The notes beneath the pieces are model-generated. The model searched no databases. It was not told the origin of the DNA and saw only the letters and a list, made by a program, of their open reading frames with translations. The translations under genes were made by a program, and so were the position numbers. From the NCBI GenBank assembly GCA_022825725.1, contig JAJDWE010000039.1, positions 1 through 42,319 of the forward strand: a stretch of DNA of 42,319 nt, written 5' to 3'. The stretch's first letter is position 1, and every line of letters begins with the position of its first letter. This DNA is from Gemmatimonadota bacterium (GTDB lineage: Bacteria > Gemmatimonadota > Gemmatimonadetes > Palauibacterales > Palauibacteraceae). Below, piece by piece: positions 19,017-26,728 of this stretch.

Positions 19017-19985
19017 GTGGAGAGAAGAAAACTCGCCAATACCGACCTCGAGGTGTCCCGTGCCTGCATGGGCACGATGACGTTCGGGTCGCAGACCGAT
19101 GTCGATACGGCCGCGGCGATGGTCGATCTGTGCTTCGAGCGGGGCATCGACTTCTTCGACACCGCGAACGTCTACAACCAGGGCCTGTCGGAGGAGATCC
19201 TGGGAGAGGTTCTCGGGGACCGGCGCGCCGAGATCATCCTGGCGAGCAAGGTCTGTAATCCGATGGGAGACCCCGTCGAGTACCGGGGGCTCTCGCGCGA
19301 CGCAATCCGCCGCGGGATCGACGATTCTCTGCGGCGGCTCGGAACGGACTATCTCGACATCTATTACCTGCACCTGCCGGACTATGAGACGCCCATAGAG
19401 GAGAGTCTCGCCACGCTGGAGGAGCTTCGCGTCGAGGGCCTCATCCACTATCCGGCGACATCCAACTACAGTGCGTGGCAGATGGCCGAGATGTTCTCCG
19501 TCTGCGAGCGGGAGGGCTGGGCGAAGCCGTGGATCGCGCAGCCGATGTACAACCTCGCGGCGCGCGGAATCGAGCAGGAGTACCTCGCGTTCACGAAGCG
19601 ATACGGAATCTCGAACGTCGTCTACAATCCGCTCGCGGGCGGGCTCCTCACCGGCAAGCAGAGCCCCGGGGCGCCGCTCCCCGGAACCCGCTTCGACGAC
19701 AATCGGATGTACCTGGACCGCTTCTGGCACGACGAGTACTTCCGCGCCGTGGCCGAGGTCGGGACGACCGCCCGGGACGCCGGCCTGACGCCGGTGCAGC
19801 TCGCGCTGGGCTGGCTGCGCGCGCAGGAGGGGGCGGACTGCATCATCCTCGGCGCCTCCCGCATGGAGCACCTGGAGGAGAACCTCGCCGCCTTCGACGC
19901 GCCGCCGCTCGGAGCCGAGGTGCTCGCCGCCTGCGATGGCGTGTGGGCGCGGCTTCGGGGGCCGACGCCAGCCTACAACCGCTAG
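19017..19985 (+). CDS. Aldo/keto reductase
   Basis: 322 residues from a GTG at 19017, 12 bases after GGAGG; no better start is visible. The catalytic tetrad is present: Asp48 and Tyr53 in FFDTANVYNQG, Lys78 in ILASKV and His119 in YYLHLPD. The C-terminal IILGASRMEHLEENL binds the NADP phosphate. This is a cytoplasmic NADPH-dependent carbonyl reductase or related dehydrogenase; the sequence is closest in style to the YajO/Tas-like group. It is not closely similar to the reductase domain at 522-2030. Substrate unknown. Confidence 0.92.
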   Translation: MERRKLANTDLEVSRACMGTMTFGSQTDVDTAAAMVDLCFERGIDFFDTANVYNQGLSEEILGEVLGDRRAEIILASKVCNPMGDPVEYRGLSRDAIRRGIDDSLRRLGTDYLDIYYLHLPDYETPIEESLATLEELRVEGLIHYPATSNYSAWQMAEMFSVCEREGWAKPWIAQPMYNLAARGIEQEYLAFTKRYGISNVVYNPLAGGLLTGKQSPGAPLPGTRFDDNRMYLDRFWHDEYFRAVAEVGTTARDAGLTPVQLALGWLRAQEGADCIILGASRMEHLEENLAAFDAPPLGAEVLAACDGVWARLRGPTPAYNR

Positions 19986-21131
19986 CTACGCGTCGCGGGG
20001 CGAGCCCTCCAGGAGGCCCTCGAAGGGACGTTCCTCCGCGCCGTTTTCGGTGCAGACGGCGTAGTGCGTCTCCGCCGAGCCGTACAGCGCGACGCCGGCC
20101 GTCTCTCCCTGCTTGTTCAGGAGGAAGAAGCGGACGTCGAAGTTCGGCAGGCCGCGCTCGTTGAGGAGCCGCGACTCGACCGTGTTCGACCGGATCCGCT
20201 CCAGCGTCGCCATGCCGGCGTCGAGGGGGCTCATCCCCTGGCGCATGAACTCGACGGCGAGGAAGGACGAGAGGTTGTAGAGGTTCGCCTCGCCCCGGCC
20301 CGTCGAGCCGACGGCGCCCACATCGTTGTCCACGTACAGCCCGGCCCCGAGGATCGGGGAGTCGCCGGTGCGGCCGGGGATCTTCCACGAGAGGCCGCTC
20401 GTCGTGGTGACGCCGCAGACGTCCCCTTCCGCGTTCACCGCGTTGCAGTTCGTCGTCCCCCAGAACGAGTGCGCGGGGATCAGGCCGTCGTCGACCATCG
20501 AGAGCCCGGCCTCGAGACGCTTGCGGGGGTCGAGCCAGTGGCCGGGGTCGATCCGCCGGCGCCATTCGAGCCACAGGGCGCGGGACGCCTCCGTATTGAG
20601 GTCGTCCTCGATCTCGAACCCGAGTTGGCGCGCGAACGCCTGGGCGCCGGCGCCGACGAGGAGGTGATGGTCCGTGAGTTCGGCCACCGCCTTCGCGACC
20701 AGCGACGGGGTGCGCACGCCTTCCAGCGCCGCGACGCCCCCGGCCCAGCGACGGGGTCCGTGCATGCAGCATGCGTCGAGTTGGACGACGCCGTCCGCGT
20801 TGGGGAGCCCGCCGTAGCCTATCCCCATCTCGGTGGGGTCGTTCTCGGGGATGTTCACGCCCGCCATGAGCGCATCGAGCACATCCTCGCCCTCGACGAT
20901 CCCGCGGAAGGCGCGTTCCACCGAGCTTTCCGGTCCGCCGTTGTTGAAGCGGATCCCGCTGAGGTCGGAGACGACGATCGGCGGGGCGGCCCGCGGGCGG
21001 CGGACGGCGGGAGCCCCTGAGCGGGCGGAGGCACCGGAAGGGCGGCGCTCGGTGGCCAGAGCGGCGGGCGTGGCGGCCGCGGCCAGGCCGGCGGCGGAAG
21101 TTCGAACAAAGTCGCGGCGGTCCATGCTCAT
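19986..21131 (-). CDS. Tat-exported N4-glycosylasparaginase/isoaspartyl peptidase-type Ntn hydrolase
   Basis: About 381 residues from the ATG at 21131, behind GAGG. The leader MDRRDFVRTSAAGLAAAA is a twin-arginine signal. The mature part is an N-terminal-nucleophile hydrolase of the plant-type asparaginase/glycosylasparaginase family: IGYGGLPNADGVVQLDA, then WGTTNCNAVN with Thr226 as the expected self-processing nucleophile, TTTSGLSWKIPGR, and TGDSPILGAGLYVDNDVGA. The usual HDT before the nucleophile is WGT here, a variant known in this subfamily. It should cleave beta-aspartyl or asparagine amide bonds in the periplasm. It converges with the aldo/keto reductase and is divergent from a toxin-antitoxin pair. 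Confidence 0.92.
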   Translation of the reverse strand: MSMDRRDFVRTSAAGLAAAATPAALATERRPSGASARSGAPAVRRPRAAPPIVVSDLSGIRFNNGGPESSVERAFRGIVEGEDVLDALMAGVNIPENDPTEMGIGYGGLPNADGVVQLDACCMHGPRRWAGGVAALEGVRTPSLVAKAVAELTDHHLLVGAGAQAFARQLGFEIEDDLNTEASRALWLEWRRRIDPGHWLDPRKRLEAGLSMVDDGLIPAHSFWGTTNCNAVNAEGDVCGVTTTSGLSWKIPGRTGDSPILGAGLYVDNDVGAVGSTGRGEANLYNLSSFLAVEFMRQGMSPLDAGMATLERIRSNTVESRLLNERGLPNFDVRFFLLNKQGETAGVALYGSAETHYAVCTENGAEERPFEGLLEGSPRDA

Positions 21132-21205
21132 GTTCTCAATCCTCGGTCGGGAGGGCTCATGTCCCCTCAACATACGATGATCCAAATGGCCACGGGCGCG
21201 GGCTT

Positions 21206-21236
21206 ATGTTATCATGATCCAGAGTAGCGATAACAT
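21206..21236. promoter_or_regulatory. Inverted-repeat operator of toxin-antitoxin module 1
   Basis: ATGTTATC at 21206-21213 is mirrored exactly by GATAACAT at 21229-21236 with 15 bases between, so the arm centres are about two helical turns apart. The site is AT-rich against a GC-rich background and ends 21 bases before the antitoxin start. Autoregulation through such repeats is normal for VapBC-type modules; binding here is inferred. Confidence 0.6.
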
Positions 21237-21256
21237 GATCCCGGAGTGGATGCGGC

Positions 21257-21487
21257 ATGATGATTCGGACGCAGATTTCGGTGGATCGAGAACTCTACGA
21301 GCGAGTGAAGGAAGCCGCACGCAGGGAGGGGATTTCAATCGCGGAACTGTGCCGGAGAAGTCTGGCCGAAACCCTCTCGAGGCTGCCCGACGAGCAGCCG
21401 TGGATGGCCTATCTCGGGACGGTCGACGGTGAACCCGGGGACAGCGCGACCGTCGATGAAGTGGTCTACGGTCGCGCGACGCCTTGA
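21257..21487 (+). CDS. Ribbon-helix-helix antitoxin (VapB-like)
   Basis: 76 residues. The N-terminal IRTQISVDRELYERVKEAAR and following ISIAELCRRSLAETL form the beta-helix-helix DNA-binding fold of CopG/RHH antitoxins, and the acidic tail (residues 45-76) would wrap the toxin. Two adjacent ATGs (21257, 21260) are possible starts. Its stop overlaps the next start as TTGA, the standard arrangement with a PIN toxin. It should bind the inverted repeat just upstream. Confidence 0.82.
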   Translation: MMIRTQISVDRELYERVKEAARREGISIAELCRRSLAETLSRLPDEQPWMAYLGTVDGEPGDSATVDEVVYGRATP

Positions 21488-21894
21488 AGGGACGAAAGGT
21501 CTTTCTCGACACGGGCATCCTCATCGCGGCCCTCAACCGGCGGGACCAGTACCATGCGCAGGCGCGGTCGCTGTTCGGCGGACCCCTGCCGCGCTGGCAT
21601 ACTTCGGTGCTCGTCTGGTCGGAGGCGTATTCCTGGTTCCTGCACCGCCACGGCGAGGAGCAGGCCCGTGCGTGCCGCCGCCTCCTGGAGAACCTCGACG
21701 GACTCGCCCTGCTCGAGGGAACATCCCGGCTCCACCGCGACACGTGCCGGATCCTCGACCGGCTGCGAGGGGCGCGCCTTACGTACGTGGACGCGTCCAG
21801 TCTTGCCCTGATGGAACAACACGAGATCGGGATTGCATGGGCCACGGATCATCACCTGGGGCTCACCGGGGCGGAAGTGTTTCCTCGATCGTGA
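21484..21894 (+). CDS. PIN-domain toxin (VapC-like ribonuclease)
   Basis: 136 residues from a TTG that overlaps the antitoxin stop. The four acidic residues of the PIN nuclease site are in place: Asp9 (FLDTGILIAAL), Glu47 (WSEAYS), Asp103 (YVDASSLALM) and Asp122 (WATDHHLGL). Such toxins are Mg2+-dependent RNases that cut tRNA or rRNA and are held inactive by the partner antitoxin. No truncation is visible. Target unknown. Confidence 0.88.
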   Translation: MKGRKVFLDTGILIAALNRRDQYHAQARSLFGGPLPRWHTSVLVWSEAYSWFLHRHGEEQARACRRLLENLDGLALLEGTSRLHRDTCRILDRLRGARLTYVDASSLALMEQHEIGIAWATDHHLGLTGAEVFPRS

Positions 21895-21914
21895 GCCGGG
21901 ATCGGCGCGCAACG

Positions 21915-21930
21915 CGTTCCCGCGGGAACG
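21915..21930. repeat. 16-bp palindrome, copy 2
   Basis: CGTTCCCGCGGGAACG, a perfect palindrome 20 bases after the toxin stop codon and about 85 bases before the dapB-like start. It has the same core as the copies at 531 and 22859. It is not followed by a T-run, so a simple intrinsic terminator is less likely here. Confidence 0.8.
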
Positions 21931-22015
21931 TCGGAAGGGCCGCCGGGCACCGCCACAGTGCCGGCGGGAACCGTTACTGAGCCGCCGTGGAACCGCCAAA
22001 TGGACGGGAGCGAAG

Positions 22016-22822
22016 ATGAGCATTCGGGTCTGCGTGGGAGGAGCTACGGGATGGACGGGCGAGAGCGTCGTGGCCGCCATCCTCGAATCGGACGAGTTCG
22101 AACTGGCGGGCGCTGTAGCGCGGCGAGCGGCGGGACAGACAATCGGCGAAGTGCGGGGAGAGGCGGACGGCTCCCCGGTGCGGATTTCCGCCGAGGTGGC
22201 GGAAGCGCTGAGCGAGCTGGCCGACGTCTACATCGACTACACGCACCCGAGCACCGTCTACGGCAACATCATGTGCGCGGTCGAAGCGGGCGTGGCCGCG
22301 GTCGTCGGGACTTCGGGACTCACGGGACGGGAATACGGCGAGATCGACGCGGCCGCACGTGCGCGGGGCGTCGGCGTGATCGCCGCGGGCAACTTCTCGA
22401 TCACGGCGGCGCTGCTGAAGCACTTCTCCGGCATCGCGGCGCGCCACGTACCGCACTGGGAGATCGTCGACATGGCTTCGGCGGCGAAGCCCGACGCGCC
22501 GAGCGGTACCGCGCAGGAACTGGCGGAGTTTCTGGGAACGGTCGCGACCAACGAATTCGGCCGGCCGGTCGAGGACACGCTGGGGTCACGGGAGGCGCGC
22601 GGAGCCACGATCGGAGGCGCACAGGTTCACTCGGTGCGGCTTCCGTCCTACGTCATCTCCGTAGAATCGATCTTCGGCCTTCCCGGCGAACGCCTCTCGA
22701 TCCGGCACGACGCGGGGTCGAGCGCGGAACCTTACGTGGGCGGCACCCTCCTCGCGGCGCGGCTGGCGCCGGAACGGGTGGGGCTCACGCAGGGACTCGA
22801 CCGGCTGCTGTTCGAGGGATAG
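22016..22822 (+). CDS. dapB: 4-Hydroxy-tetrahydrodipicolinate reductase homolog (DapB family), atypical active site
   Basis: 268 residues, normal length for DapB. The N-terminal Rossmann part opens VCVGGATGWTGESV; the middle has YIDYTHPSTVY and AAGNFSITAALLK; the signature block KPDAPSGTAQELAE is present with Lys158. DapB reduces the dihydrodipicolinate precursor with NAD(P)H in lysine and peptidoglycan synthesis. Here the catalytic His-His pair that precedes this block in E. coli (His159-His160) is Ala154-Ser155. Either chemistry is altered or this is a relative with another substrate. It has no lysine-pathway neighbours. The ATG at 22016 follows GGGAG at good distance. Confidence 0.82.
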   Translation: MSIRVCVGGATGWTGESVVAAILESDEFELAGAVARRAAGQTIGEVRGEADGSPVRISAEVAEALSELADVYIDYTHPSTVYGNIMCAVEAGVAAVVGTSGLTGREYGEIDAAARARGVGVIAAGNFSITAALLKHFSGIAARHVPHWEIVDMASAAKPDAPSGTAQELAEFLGTVATNEFGRPVEDTLGSREARGATIGGAQVHSVRLPSYVISVESIFGLPGERLSIRHDAGSSAEPYVGGTLLAARLAPERVGLTQGLDRLLFEG

Positions 22823-22858
22823 GCGCCCCGCGACTGAGGCCGGGAGACGGCGTCGTCG

Positions 22859-22879
22859 CGTTCCCGCGGGAACGTTTTT
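22859..22879 (+). terminator. Palindrome copy 3 followed by T-run, probable dapB terminator
   Basis: CGTTCCCGCGGGAACG (22859-22874) is followed directly by TTTTTC. A 6-bp stem with a CGCG loop and a U-run is an intrinsic terminator shape. It lies 37 bases after the dapB stop, between convergent genes. Confidence 0.55.
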
Positions 22880-22890
22880 CGAGCGGCGGA

Positions 22891-22906
22891 CGTTTCCGCG
22901 GGAACG
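22891..22906. repeat. 16-bp palindrome with one mismatch, copy 4
   Basis: CGTTTCCGCGGGAACG, differing by one base from the core palindrome. It sits 16 bases after copy 3 and 3 bases beyond the stop of the leftward TolB-like gene, so both convergent genes end on a copy. Confidence 0.75.
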
Positions 22907-22909
22907 TCT

Positions 22910-23940
22910 TCAGCCCTCCGGACGGTTGGCGACGATCGCGATCCGGGAGCCATCGGGGCTCACGGCCAGCCGGGTGATACCCTCGACGCCCAGCTCCGAA
23001 AAATCTCCGATCTCCGTCCAGTCGGAACCCTCCGACCAGGCGAACAGCCGCCATCTCCCATGAGCATCTCGCCCTCCGGCGTCCAGGCGTAGTCCTCGCG
23101 CCCGGGGAGCGTGAGCGTGATCCGCTCGCTGGTTTCCGCGGCAGGGTCGAGGCGCTCGATCCACCACTCCTCGTCCGACACCTTCCGGACGAAGGAGATC
23201 TCCTCCGTCCCCGGAATCCGGTGGATGGACCGGCCCGGGCGCTCCGCGACGACCCCAATCTCTCCGCTGAGCGCGTCGCCGACCTGAAGCGTGGGTGGAT
23301 TGCCGAGAATGAACATCGCCACGACGTGTTCGTTGGCCCACGCGTGGTATCCCACGGGCTCGGCGGTGGCGAAGATCGGCCCCAGCGATTCGCCGGAGAG
23401 GTCGTAGCGCCAGAGGTACTGCTTGCCGCGGATCTCGTGGATCGCGGAGAAGGCGTCCTGCCCCGGGATCTGAAGCGCCGAGAACTCGCTCGCCTCCTCC
23501 GTGCGCGTCAACCGCTCCGACTCGCCGGATCCCGCGCCGTCCCCCGCCCCGGAGCCCGCGAGTCGCATGATCTCCGTCTGCCTCCGGTCCAGCGCCGCCG
23601 TGTGGAGGATCGCCGAACCGTCCAGGAGGAAGCTCGGCTGGTTGTCGTACGCGTCGCGGTCCGTCGCCCGCTCCAGACCGGAGACCGAGAGCGCGCCCCC
23701 CTCGCGGACGAGCGCGCCCATCCAGATGTCGGTGGAGGGAGAGCCCGCGGCCGTCGGAGTGTAATCGTCAGGCGCCGGCCCGATCTCCGGCATCGGCCCA
23801 TCCGGTGGCTCCGCCGGGAAGGCGACCGCCGCCTCCGGCTCGCCGCCCTCCGATACTCCCTCGTTCTCCTGGGCGCAGCCCGCCGCGGCCGCGAGCCCGA
23901 ACGCCAGGGCCGCCATCGTTCGCAGAGTCATTTGTGCCAT
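22910..23940 (-). pseudogene. TolB-like propeller lipoprotein with frame break near 23050
   Basis: The frame starting at 23940 encodes a lipoprotein leader (FGLAAAAGCAQE) and about 300 residues with the look of a WD40/TolB-type propeller (LLDGSAILHTAALDRR, QIPGQDAFSAIHEI, GREDYAWTPEGEMLMGDG). It then becomes unrelated sequence and stops at 22960. From about 23050 a second frame continues sensibly as RLFAWSEGSDWTEIGDF and ends with LAVSPDGSRIAIVANRPEG at 22910. Joining the two needs one extra base (total 1031 bases), so a 1-base deletion or a sequencing error in the GATGGCGGCTG stretch is likely. If real, the protein loses its final blade. Role unknown. It lies upstream of the palindrome pair and downstream of the CocE-like gene in the same direction. 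Confidence 0.7.
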
Positions 23941-23961
23941 GCCTTCCTCCTAACGGCCCGG

Positions 23962-25893
23962 CTAAGGGTCTTCCGGCAGGACGCCGAGGATGACGCGCGA
24001 GGGGTGCTCGGCGGACCGGTACAGGGTCTGCGTCGCGGCCTGGTAGTCGCCCGGTGACGCCGTGTAGGTGTCCACGAACGTCTGCGGGTTGCGGTCGTAG
24101 GCCGGGAACCAGGAACTCTGGACGTGGACCATCAGCCGATGCCCCGCCTTGAAGGTGTGGAAGCGGTCCCGGAGGTCGATCTCGATCCTCGTCACCTCCC
24201 CGGGCACCATCGGCTCCGGGTTTTCGAGGTCGTTCCGGAAGCGGCCCCGCATGATCTCGCCCGCGAGGTGCATCTGGTAGCCGCCCATCGGGACGTCGCA
24301 GTTCGCGCTCGGCGGCGCGTCGTCGGGGTAGACGTCGATCAGCTTCACGATCCAGTCGGAGTCCGTCCCGGTCGTGGAAACGAAGATCTCGGCCCCGATC
24401 GGACCCGCGATGGTCAGGTCCTCCTCCAGCGGTTCGGACTGGTACACGAGGACATCGGGTCGCTCCGAGGCGAAGCGCTGGTCCTCCACCTTCCACAGGT
24501 GCCCCAGCGTCGTGCGCTCCTCGGCGGAGAACGGCACCGGGTTGGCGGGGTCGCTCACGTACGAGTCCGAGTCCGCAGTTCGCGTCGGCGGCTCGAAGTC
24601 CAGCGTCCCGTCCGGTCCCAGGTAGAGGCTCACCGGAGTGACGCCCGCCGGAGGCCATGAATCGTAGGCGCGCCACTCGTTCGTCCCCGTGAGGAAGACG
24701 TTCGCCTCCGTCGCGTCCCATGTCCCCTCGTCCTTCAGGTGGTACTCGAAGAAGGGGTACTGGAACTCGCCCTGGAAGTGGAGCGAGGTCCTGCTGTCGA
24801 AGGCGATGCAGCCGAGGAAGTCGCCGTCCATGCGCCGCCAGCCGCCGTGGAGCCACGGACCGACGACGAGCGTGTTCTCGAGGCCCGGGTTCTCCGCCTC
24901 GACCGTCCGGTAGATGGACATCGGACCGTAGAAGTCCTCGGTGTCGAACCAGCCCGCCACGTTGAGCGTCGCGGGGCGGACGTCGTCGAGGTAGCGGAGG
25001 GCGTTCTGCCGCTGCCAGAACTCGTCGTAGTTCGGGTGCTCGATGAAGTCCCGCCACGCCGGCACGTCGCCGTGGAAGTAGAGTTCGTCCACCGCGATGG
25101 CCGAACCGGCGTTGAGGAAGAAGTCGTAGCCGGAAGGGGTGCCGTAGTCGAAGCGGGCGCCGCGCGTGTCCGTGGGGCCGTCGCGCCGGCGGGCGTTCCC
25201 GGAGAGCCAGGAGAAGGCGTACATGATTCGGAAGGCGCCGTTATGGTGCCAGTCGTCGCCGATGAACATGTCCGAGGGCGAGGCCTGGGGCGAGGCGGCC
25301 ACGAGCGCCGGGTGCGCGTCCACCATCCCCATCACCGTCTGCCAGCCGGGGTAGGAGATTCCCCACTGCCCCACGCGTCCGTTGTGATTCTCGACGTTCG
25401 CGAGCAGCCACTCGATCGTGTCCCAATTGTCCGTGATCTCGTCGGTGTCGGTGGGGCCGCGGGGTTCCGCAGCGGGGGCGCGGATGACCTCGAACTCGCC
25501 CTCCGACCGGAACTGACCCCGCACATCCTGGAAGGCGAAGATGTACCCGGAACGGTCGAACTCCGCGGAGGGTCCGAGCGGGTTCCGGTATTCGCCGGGT
25601 TCGTAGGGACCGATGGAATAGGGGGTTCGGAAGAGGAGGATGGGATACTCGCGCGAGCGGTCCCGCGGTTCGTAGACGAGCGTGTAGAGTTCGATCCCGT
25701 CCCGCATCGCGACCATGTGCTCGGACTTCTCGTAGTTCGCCGCGAGATGCTCGTGGTGAGCCGCCGCGGCGGCTTCGGCCTCGGTCTGGACGGGGGGCGG
25801 CGGGGGCGGCGCGTCGGTTTCCGAGACGCATGCGGGCAGCGACACGGCGGCCACCCACGGCAACAGCGGTGCCAGCCACGGATTCGTCTTCAT
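23962..25893 (-). CDS. CocE/NonD-family hydrolase lipoprotein
   Basis: 643 residues from the ATG at 25893. The leader ends VAAVSLPACV, a lipobox, followed by a Pro-rich linker. The catalytic alpha/beta-hydrolase domain has the RDGIELYTLVYEP opening, DVRGQFRSEGEFE, and nucleophile Ser180 in GQWGISYPGWQT. The C-terminal jelly-roll domain typical of Xaa-Pro dipeptidyl-peptidase/cocaine-esterase relatives has IGAEIFVSTTGTDSDWIVKL and RHRLMVHVQSS-like text near AGHRLMVHVQSSWFP. Members cleave esters, beta-lactam side chains or Xaa-Pro peptides; the substrate here is unknown. It is exported, and 21 bases separate it from the TolB-like gene downstream. Confidence 0.9.
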   Translation of the reverse strand: MKTNPWLAPLLPWVAAVSLPACVSETDAPPPPPPVQTEAEAAAAAHHEHLAANYEKSEHMVAMRDGIELYTLVYEPRDRSREYPILLFRTPYSIGPYEPGEYRNPLGPSAEFDRSGYIFAFQDVRGQFRSEGEFEVIRAPAAEPRGPTDTDEITDNWDTIEWLLANVENHNGRVGQWGISYPGWQTVMGMVDAHPALVAASPQASPSDMFIGDDWHHNGAFRIMYAFSWLSGNARRRDGPTDTRGARFDYGTPSGYDFFLNAGSAIAVDELYFHGDVPAWRDFIEHPNYDEFWQRQNALRYLDDVRPATLNVAGWFDTEDFYGPMSIYRTVEAENPGLENTLVVGPWLHGGWRRMDGDFLGCIAFDSRTSLHFQGEFQYPFFEYHLKDEGTWDATEANVFLTGTNEWRAYDSWPPAGVTPVSLYLGPDGTLDFEPPTRTADSDSYVSDPANPVPFSAEERTTLGHLWKVEDQRFASERPDVLVYQSEPLEEDLTIAGPIGAEIFVSTTGTDSDWIVKLIDVYPDDAPPSANCDVPMGGYQMHLAGEIMRGRFRNDLENPEPMVPGEVTRIEIDLRDRFHTFKAGHRLMVHVQSSWFPAYDRNPQTFVDTYTASPGDYQAATQTLYRSAEHPSRVILGVLPEDP

Positions 25894-25932
25894 CTGCGGC
25901 TCTCCCACGGAACCTCCAGGTCGGCACTCGCC

Positions 25933-25961
25933 TTGATTGCAACGCAATCATTCTGTAGAGT
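25933..25961 (+). promoter_or_regulatory. Promoter with palindromic operator, toxin-antitoxin module 2
   Basis: TTGATT (25933-25938) and TAGAGT (25956-25961) are separated by 17 bases, a plausible -35/-10 pair. The -35 box and spacer overlap a palindrome, TGATTGC-AAC-GCAATCA (25934-25950), with perfect 7-base arms. Binding by the antitoxin just downstream would block the promoter. The site also lies 40 bases from the divergent CocE-like start. Confidence 0.55.
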
Positions 25962-25986
25962 GCTCAACGACAGGGAGGTAAGAGTC

Positions 25987-26229
25987 ATGGCGAGCATCAC
26001 GATCCGCAACCTGGATGACGAGGTGAAGACCCGCTTGCGCGTGCGCGCGGCGGGGAACGGCCGCTCCATGGAGGAGGAAGCGCGGCGCATCCTTCGCGAC
26101 GCCGTCCGGCGCCGGCCGAGTACGGGGAACCTCGCCAGCATCATCCGTTCGCACTTCGGGCCGACGAACGGCATCGACCTGGATCTGCCACTGCGAGAAC
26201 CTGCGCGCGAGCCACCCTCCTTCGACTGA
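25987..26229 (+). CDS. Ribbon-helix-helix antitoxin (FitA/VapB-like)
   Basis: 80 residues, ATG behind GGGAGG. ASITIRNLDDEVKTRLRVRAA followed by NGRSMEEEARRILRDAV is the Arc/FitA-type ribbon-helix-helix DNA-binding fold. The C-terminal 30 residues, ending EPPSFD, would contact the toxin. It is followed after one base by a PIN toxin gene and preceded by a palindromic operator. Confidence 0.88.
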   Translation: MASITIRNLDDEVKTRLRVRAAGNGRSMEEEARRILRDAVRRRPSTGNLASIIRSHFGPTNGIDLDLPLREPAREPPSFD

Positions 26230-26230
26230 G

Positions 26231-26665
26231 TTGACCGCCTTGCCCCTGCTACTGGACACCAACGTGGTGTCCGAGTTGATCCGCAAGTCGCCCCATCCCG
26301 CTGTCGCATCCTGGGTCTCGGGCTTTTCCGTGAACGACCTGTTCTTTTCCGCCATCGGCGAAGCCGAGTTGCGCTACGGTGCCGCCATCCTCCCGGCCGG
26401 CCGACGCCGGGACACGCTCGTATTCGAGATCGACGCGATGCTGCGCGACGCCTTCGAGGACCGGGTGTTGCCGTTCGACAGCGACGCTGCGCGCGAATAT
26501 GGCAATATCGCCGCCGCGCGCCGTTCGCTCGGACGGCCCGTGGCGCCGGCCGATTGTCAGATTGCCGCGATCGCGGCGTCTCGCGGCATGGCTGTGGCCA
26601 CACGCAACGTCCGCGATTTCGAGAACATGGGAATCGAACTCGTGGACCCGTGGGCAGCGGCGTGA
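26231..26665 (+). CDS. PIN-domain toxin (FitB/VapC-like ribonuclease)
   Basis: 144 residues from a TTG one base after the antitoxin stop. PIN-domain acidic residues: Asp9 in LLLDTNVVSEL, Glu44 in IGEAELRYG, Asp108 in APADCQIAA, and Asp129 after the ATRNVRDFENMG motif typical of FitB-type toxins. Expected to be a Mg2+-dependent RNase neutralised by the gene before it. Intact. Confidence 0.9.
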   Translation: MTALPLLLDTNVVSELIRKSPHPAVASWVSGFSVNDLFFSAIGEAELRYGAAILPAGRRRDTLVFEIDAMLRDAFEDRVLPFDSDAAREYGNIAAARRSLGRPVAPADCQIAAIAASRGMAVATRNVRDFENMGIELVDPWAAA

Positions 26666-26728
26666 CCTGCCGACGGAACCCTGCGGACGCCTGAACCCGG
26701 CGCGGCGCGGTCGCCAAGATCACCGGGG

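Noticed and set aside
531-22906. Palindrome family as parS or Noc sites
   Set aside because: The arms are similar in layout, but the core differs from the known parS and Noc consensus, copies are at gene ends and no parA/parB gene is present. Left as an open alternative, not called.
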